Part shown: positions 60,101-64,000 of the stretch, in pieces
Numbering within the stretch: position 1 is the stretch's first letter
Layout of the letters: each line of letters opens with the position of its first letter
Source of the DNA: Alphaproteobacteria bacterium
Lineage (GTDB): Bacteria; Pseudomonadota; Alphaproteobacteria; Rhodobacterales; Rhodobacteraceae
Reading direction: 5' to 3'
DNA length: 64,000 nucleotides
Assembly (NCBI GenBank): GCA_030427145.1
Contig: JAUHWT010000017.1
Location: forward strand, 1 to 64,000
Translations under genes and position numbers: made by a program
Notes under the pieces: generated by a model
Seen by the model: only the letters and a program-made list of their open reading frames with translations
Databases searched by the model: none
What the model was told of the DNA's origin: nothing

Positions 60101-62256
60101 TCGGCTTCCGCATCGGTGTTACGGATGCCGGCGCCCTCGATTGCGTCCCAACCGCGGGGCAGGAAGCGCGGTGCGGTGAGGTTGTCGGCGATGTGCAGTA
60201 CCTGGCCGGGGGTGAAGCGGGGCGCGCCGTAGCCGGTGAGATGGGCTGCCGCGGGGGACATGGTGGCGGCAGTTTTGGCCACGAGGCCGATGCGCGAGAC
60301 GGTGAAGGGCCGGTCGATGTTGGGGTTGGAGAGGGACAGGTTGAGGGCGAAACGCGTCGCGGTATCTTCGCCATTTCGGGGCAGGGGGAGGCGGATCGCC
60401 GTGCCGGGTGTGGCCTGGCCGGTAAAGAGGTTCTGGTCGCCGCAGCTGACCTGGAGCCATTCGGATGGACTGTTGCGGTCAATGATGAGTTCGACGTCGT
60501 AGCGGCGGGGGCCGGGGGGGAGCGTCAGGCGGAGAATGGCGGTGTCGCCGGTCATTGAGGCCCCCCCTTTGGGGGTGGCGGACCAGCCTTTGGAGGCGGG
60601 GTCCGCACCTACGATGTCACCCATGGGGGCTTGGTGTCCGGCCGGGATGAGCGGCCAGGCCTCGTTGTCGCTGCGGGTGGCGGCGTGGAACTTCCAGAGG
60701 TTGAAGCTCGGCGGGCGGCGGCGTTTCAGGCGGTGGTGCCAGGGTGGCGGGATTTCCGTGCAGGAGATTTCCAGGCGGATTTTCTGCTGCGGTTCCCAGG
60801 GGTCGCGGTCGAGGGCAAAGCGGATGTCGTGGCAGGCCTCTTCCGGTCCGCGCCACAGGGTTTTGCCGTCGCTGCGAATTTCGAAATGGAGCGGGTGGTC
60901 GTGGTGATGCGGGCTGAGAGAGAGGGTGAAGTCGATGGGGCCGGGGCCGGGGTCGAGCGCGAATTTAAGCGCGGCGCGGGGGCCGAGACTGGTGCAGCAG
61001 CCGTCGATCGTGGAGGCGGACCAGCCTTCGGCCAGGGTGTTCTGGTGGATGCCCCGCTGGTCGAACAGGCAGTCGGTATTCCTGGGCAAGACTTCCGTGA
61101 AGCGAGGGCGCATCAGCCGGTCGAAGCTGCGCGCGCCGTCGCGGCCGAACAGGAACGCGGGGCGGCAGGTGATGGTGTCGGCGCCAGGTTCGTATGTGGG
61201 GTCTATCGGCGGCTTCCTGTGGGTGGCGATAACCGCGTGCAGGATGCCGATGGCTGCGGCGAAGCGCTGGCGCAGGGGGCTTTCGCCGGTCAGGATCGTG
61301 GCGAGGGCGCTGCGGGCCTGGGCGCGGTAGGTGGCGAAATCGCGGGTCCAGATGGTAATGTTCGCGCGGATTTCCAGGGCGCGCAGGAGCAGCATGAGTT
61401 TGAGCGCGTCGCGGTCGGGGTCCCGGTGCAAGGTCAGCGGGTCCGTCGCGAGGGTTTCCAGCGCGGAGGCGGAGGTGTCCATGTCGCGCAGGCCGCGGCG
61501 GGTGGACCAGCTGTCGAAACTGTCGCTGCGGGAATAGTTGTTGCCGCCATGGATGCGGTAGCTGCCCAGAACGCGGGGAATGGCGCCGATGCGGCCATGC
61601 AGCGCGGCGGCGCGGACCAGCAGGGCATCGGAGCAGATGCGCCAGTTCTCCTCATTCATCGGCAGACAGGACTTGAGAAATTCGCGGTTGAAGGCGTTGC
61701 CGGAGGTGGGCGCGAAGGCGAAGGGCCCGGAGATTGCGCCGCTGCGCAGAAGGCGCGGGCGGTTGTCGCCGTCATTGGCATTGAGCGAAAAGGGATGCGT
61801 GCCGATGCTGCGCCCGTCCGCGTCGATCATCTCAAGGCCGAAGGACATCAGCGACACCTGCCGGTTCCAGAAGTCGAGGACGGTTTGCAGGGCGTGGGGG
61901 TGGAGCAGGTCGTCGGCGTCGAGGAAAAAGACCACGTCGCCGGTGGCGCGGGCGAAGCCCTCGTTAAAGGCCGCGGCTTGTCCGCCGTTCTCACGCAGGA
62001 TGATTTCGGGGCCGTTCTGGTATTCCGCAAGGATGTCGCGGGAGGCGTCGGTGGAGCCGTCATCGACGATGATGATCTGATCGGCGGGGCGGGTCTGGTT
62101 CAGGACGCTGTCGATGCAGACGCGCAGGAAATGGCCGTAATTGAAGCTGGTAATGATGACAGTGGTGCTGGGCAGCGCGGCGTCGTCGGGCGGTGGCCGT
62201 GGGGATTGGGCGGTAGTTGTGTCCGCTTCCGTGAAATGGCGGTTATCGAGCGACAT
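57115..62256 (-). CDS. Giant multidomain enzyme: GT2 glycosyltransferase, beta-sandwiches, GT41-like transferase, Stf0 sulfotransferase
   Basis: 1713 residues from ATG 62256 (MSLDNRHF), with GGAGGA ten bases upstream; an upstream TTG is less likely. Domain 1 (about 30-300) is a GT2: VIITSFNYGHFLRVCIDSVL, VDDGSTDASRD, FFLDADDLLHPHA. Then three similar beta-sandwich segments, each starting with a GW (AEGWSAS, SKGWSAT, PRGWDAI; about 420-820). From about residue 1058 a GT41/OGT-like domain: CKLRIGVFIRSLSPNPETWS, YLDSFPYSGATTVCEAYDC. From about 1473 an Stf0-type sulfotransferase: VVMGLARTGSTLLCEIISRG (PAPS loop), IVGFKLFPHHDPR. It probably builds and sulfates a surface polymer or glycoprotein; acceptor unknown. 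No membrane segment seen. Confidence 0.88.
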   Translation of the reverse strand: MSLDNRHFTEADTTTAQSPRPPPDDAALPSTTVIITSFNYGHFLRVCIDSVLNQTRPADQIIIVDDGSTDASRDILAEYQNGPEIILRENGGQAAAFNEGFARATGDVVFFLDADDLLHPHALQTVLDFWNRQVSLMSFGLEMIDADGRSIGTHPFSLNANDGDNRPRLLRSGAISGPFAFAPTSGNAFNREFLKSCLPMNEENWRICSDALLVRAAALHGRIGAIPRVLGSYRIHGGNNYSRSDSFDSWSTRRGLRDMDTSASALETLATDPLTLHRDPDRDALKLMLLLRALEIRANITIWTRDFATYRAQARSALATILTGESPLRQRFAAAIGILHAVIATHRKPPIDPTYEPGADTITCRPAFLFGRDGARSFDRLMRPRFTEVLPRNTDCLFDQRGIHQNTLAEGWSASTIDGCCTSLGPRAALKFALDPGPGPIDFTLSLSPHHHDHPLHFEIRSDGKTLWRGPEEACHDIRFALDRDPWEPQQKIRLEISCTEIPPPWHHRLKRRRPPSFNLWKFHAATRSDNEAWPLIPAGHQAPMGDIVGADPASKGWSATPKGGASMTGDTAILRLTLPPGPRRYDVELIIDRNSPSEWLQVSCGDQNLFTGQATPGTAIRLPLPRNGEDTATRFALNLSLSNPNIDRPFTVSRIGLVAKTAATMSPAAAHLTGYGAPRFTPGQVLHIADNLTAPRFLPRGWDAIEGAGIRNTDAEAEIAFSLPPGTRKPALRLTLRPVLPPTPARRHVIGISRDGDMLQSAELLGAGEITVPLPEDATDITLTIHSVLTPREDATAAEITPAVFELTALALDGTAAPLPLTPAQPRGTDRPSVLDLLARVTTLASSDPGGTMDDRLDLRARLASALWQSDTRVLEGIATHPTALADLERFSAAISAAPLTDPEHALVSAMHATWADAPTPQNRLRIFLTSLLLIPAFKCPVLPDLASTPALLLRRAETVAAWLGREPDFFHAGEAAPYIRYLETLFEQIDTLLAQERAGTALHDFAAEILMGLHNTKALFGNGNLHRMIRLRSRCIERLLTLSGATLAHPRTPRPNACKLRIGVFIRSLSPNPETWSAKAMYHGLDRSRFEPVLILQNDAEDAVDTGDIFAQTIILNDHSVEAAVAQIRALDIDLFILGAYIANWETVTSIVAHRLARLQITTCFNCPTTLGFSSFDHIVAWQGTESPEIQAQYTEPMAWIAEPLQCCFDFSDIPKPDEPPELVRTGLGLPDTATLLTSGAMIHKIQPDLMDAWARILAASPDSQLILYPFAQVWAMSCAPDLFRRALNARLAEHGVSFDRVTILPRQTPLEIRRILAASNIYLDSFPYSGATTVCEAYDCNCIVVALSGETLRERTGAAWLLEYRTPELIARTADDYVDIATRLARDPDFRATMRARISDTLASGPAPHADFTRFGAAYSDTLWSLADTCGLFPGLGTQPPDTSDPTWPEFRSAPPPKRRKTGASTTQQRLVVMGLARTGSTLLCEIISRGKDTLIDHELFHHEEIQLRSGVLRDPTALALRDADPVPWLENNIANGLALGYRIVGFKLFPHHDPRVIDHVLDSDSRFVMVIRENMLAQYSSFRLAERTHRWVRHPSEERTGDRLDFDPPDFEAFERSMLRYRDAFLTPLSRRGHQALILDYPSLTHPATCTRLSEFLGHEIPHRDTPEILKQNTSHIADRFSNPDDVFRYLETRDLTRWGGDEMNTQPD

Positions 62257-62335
62257 GGGCGGCTGTCCTCCGGGGTTTGGGGTCAACCGTCATGTGGGCT
62301 GCGTGTTCACGGGAGGGCTCAGGTGGGGTCGGGCA

Positions 62336-62782
62336 TCAATAGGGGCCGCTGCCGCCACCACCTCCACCGCTGCTGCTGTTACTGCTGCTGCGGTCGGGCA
62401 GGCGCAGGTAGACCTTGGCGCGGTTTGGCAGGTTCCGCTGCACGCTGGCGGGCAGCTGGTTGAGCACGGCTGGCGAGACCTGGGTAAGGGTCGCGGCGGG
62501 CATGGCGATGAGGGTGGCATTGACGCAGCCGCCGGATGGATCGGCCAGGAGCAGCGCCTCGACGTCGCGGGGATCCTCGGTCTCCATTGCGCGGGCGCAG
62601 AGCTGCTGTTGCTCGGCGGCGCTGACGGAGGCGGTTGCGGGTGTGCCGGATGCGGGGGTGAAACTTTGGTCGTCGGCAGGGGCGCAGCCGACCTGAAGCA
62701 GGGGAATGGTGCCCATCGCTGCACCCGCGACAAGTAACCGCGTGAGTCCCGATGGTTTTTTATCTTCGTCCCTGTGTGTCAC
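62336..62782 (-). CDS. Small probable lipoprotein with Gly/Ser tail
   Basis: About 148 residues from GTG 62782 (MTHRDEDKKPSGLTRLLVAG), with AGGGGGG about 12 bases upstream; GTG 62842 gives a 168-residue form. A hydrophobic signal (LLVAGAAMGTIPLLQVGCAP) ends in VGC, a lipobox-like site. The mature part has two further Cys (QLCARAMETEDPRD; GGCVNATLIA) and ends in a Ser/Gly-rich tail (SSSNSSSGGGGGGSGPY). A VxxLLLADPSGG segment is reminiscent of small repeat proteins but no family was recognised. It is divergent from the caspase-like gene. Confidence 0.65.
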   Translation of the reverse strand: MTHRDEDKKPSGLTRLLVAGAAMGTIPLLQVGCAPADDQSFTPASGTPATASVSAAEQQQLCARAMETEDPRDVEALLLADPSGGCVNATLIAMPAATLTQVSPAVLNQLPASVQRNLPNRAKVYLRLPDRSSSNSSSGGGGGGSGPY

Positions 62783-62978
62783 GGTCAACAGAGCCCCCCT
62801 GTTCACAGTTACGCTACTCCAAACCTCCTCAAATTTCCACACTTTATTGTTGAGTTGTTCGGCGCGGGAACGGCCGGGGCGTGGTGCGGCGCGAAATAAT
62901 CAAACTGTTGATTTGCCGGAAAACGGTGGGCAGGCTAATGTAATGTTGGGTGATATCTGTATTCCGGATTAAAAACTC

Positions 62979-64000
62979 ATGCAGTATTCGGGTGTTCCTT
63001 ATACGATTTTGCGTGGTCTGCTGGTCTGTCTGATGCTGGCCGGGCGGGCGTATGCGCAGGATGGGGAGACCGACAGGATCGCGCTGGTTATCGGCAACAG
63101 CGACTATGTCAGCGTGCCGGCGCTGGCCAATCCGCGCAATGATGCGGAGGCGATTTCGGACAAGCTGGAGGCGCTGGGGTTTCGGGTCATCGAGCGGACC
63201 GACCTGGGGCTGGAGGCGACCCGCGACGCGATCATTGAGTTTGGGCGAGCCAGTTACGGGGCGGAGGTGGCCCTGGTCTTTTATGCCGGTCACGGGATGC
63301 AGATGAACGGGGAGAACTACCTCCTGCCCGTGGACAGCAGGGTGGAGAACCCGGATGCGGTTGTATCCTCGTCCCTGCGCGAGGCGGAACTGCATGCGGC
63401 GTTTGCGTTTTCGCAGCCGGATGTGGCGGTTCTGATCCTCGATGCCTGCCGGACAGATCCGTCGCGTCACGGGCTGCCGGGCAGTCCGGGCCTGTCGAGC
63501 GGGAACGCGGCCAGCCATGAGCTGGGGCGCATCCGCAGCAGTGCGGGGCTTTTGATCGTGTTTTCCGCGGCGCCCGGTGCGGTGGCGCGGGACGGTGAGG
63601 ACGGGAACAGTCCGTTTACCACCGCCCTGCTGCAGTGGATTGACCAACCGGATCTTGAGGTGGGTCCGATGGTGCGGCGGGTGCGGCAGACGGTCTGGAA
63701 CCTGACCAACGGCAGTCAGATCCCCTGGGTTGAGGAGTCGCTGATCGACGACGTGTATCTGGGTCCGCGTCTGGAACAGGTGGACCGGGCGACGCGGGAA
63801 CTGGCGGAGCTGCTGACCACGACCATTGCCGCGTTTGAGCATCCGGTGGAGCGTCATGCGGCGGTCGTGGTCTATACGCGGCTTCTGCCCGGGGTGGATT
63901 TTTCGGGGACGGATTTCACACTGGCCGCCCTTGAGGTCGACAACCTGTCGATGGAACGGCCGCCGGATCAGGAGAGCCTCGTGTGGTTGTCGATCCGGGA
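62979..64000 (+). CDS. Caspase-like (peptidase C14) protein, 3' end cut by window
   Basis: 340 codons seen, still open at the window edge. A signal peptide is visible: MQYSGVPYTILRGLLVCLML to AYAQ, so the protein is exported. The caspase p20-like domain covers about residues 32-260: RIALVIGNSDYVSVPALANP, NDAEAISDKLEALGF, catalytic His in VLVFYAGHGMQ-type text (ALVFYAGHGMQMNGENYLLP) and catalytic Cys in AVLILDACR. GNSPFTTALLQWI is the usual following motif. Bacterial orthocaspases/metacaspase-like proteins with signal peptides often carry SEL1, TPR or peptidoglycan-binding tails; here the tail is outside the window. Confidence 0.9.
   Translation, partial: MQYSGVPYTILRGLLVCLMLAGRAYAQDGETDRIALVIGNSDYVSVPALANPRNDAEAISDKLEALGFRVIERTDLGLEATRDAIIEFGRASYGAEVALVFYAGHGMQMNGENYLLPVDSRVENPDAVVSSSLREAELHAAFAFSQPDVAVLILDACRTDPSRHGLPGSPGLSSGNAASHELGRIRSSAGLLIVFSAAPGAVARDGEDGNSPFTTALLQWIDQPDLEVGPMVRRVRQTVWNLTNGSQIPWVEESLIDDVYLGPRLEQVDRATRELAELLTTTIAAFEHPVERHAAVVVYTRLLPGVDFSGTDFTLAALEVDNLSMERPPDQESLVWLSIR

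Overview
The window is GC-rich (about two-thirds G+C by eye), densely packed and rich in ATGA/TGATG start-stop overlaps. D-aminopeptidase, a LolD/FtsX/AttH transporter, OxyR-KatG, a Tat-type L,D-transpeptidase and an RTX protein together suggest an alphaproteobacterium, most likely Rhodobacterales (roseobacter group). A rep-parA-parB module with perfect palindromes lies at 11.3-14.7 kb, so the replicon is probably a plasmid or chromid, or carries an integrated one. Taxonomy and replicon type are inferences from gene content.

Layout. 0-4.6 kb: peptide ABC transporter (two permeases, fused double ATPase, binding protein) with a terminator. 4.7-6.8 kb: cupin and D-aminopeptidase, facing left. 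7.1-11.3 kb: AttEFGH-like ABC system with a Tat-exported lipocalin-like protein. 11.3-15 kb: parB-like, parA-like and replication initiator genes (leftward), two copies of a 20-22 bp palindrome, and a strong hairpin in the rep leader that may terminate an antisense RNA. 15.1-15.8 kb: Phd/VapC toxin-antitoxin pair.

16.2-42.9 kb is the centrepiece: an apparently single 19-gene operon for a contractile injection system of the extracellular (eCIS) type. Sheath, tube, a zinc-ribbon baseplate-associated protein, Pvc16-like cap protein, AAA+ ATPase, tube-baseplate adaptor, LysM/gpX-like protein, gpD and gpV spike proteins, gp25, two J-like baseplate proteins, a tail-protein-I-like protein and a 1481-residue beta-helix fibre are followed by two DUF4157 proteins that look like payloads. 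A near-consensus sigma-54 promoter lies 63 bp before the sheath gene. A sigma-54 activator is encoded convergently just after the last payload gene. The second payload carries HExxH plus GTxD, the signature of M35 aspzincin metalloproteases, on DNA of visibly lower G+C.

44.7-64 kb is accessory/housekeeping: amidohydrolase, an S33-type hydrolase broken by an in-frame TAG, pirin, a WYL regulator divergent from a RidA-family gene, L,D-transpeptidase, katG divergent from oxyR, an FG-GAP/RTX protein, a 1713-residue GT2/GT41/Stf0 fusion, a small lipoprotein, and a caspase-like protein cut by the window edge. Two copies of a double-hairpin dispersed repeat occur, one of them inside the attH-like coding sequence. 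No tRNA, rRNA, CRISPR array or transposase was seen.
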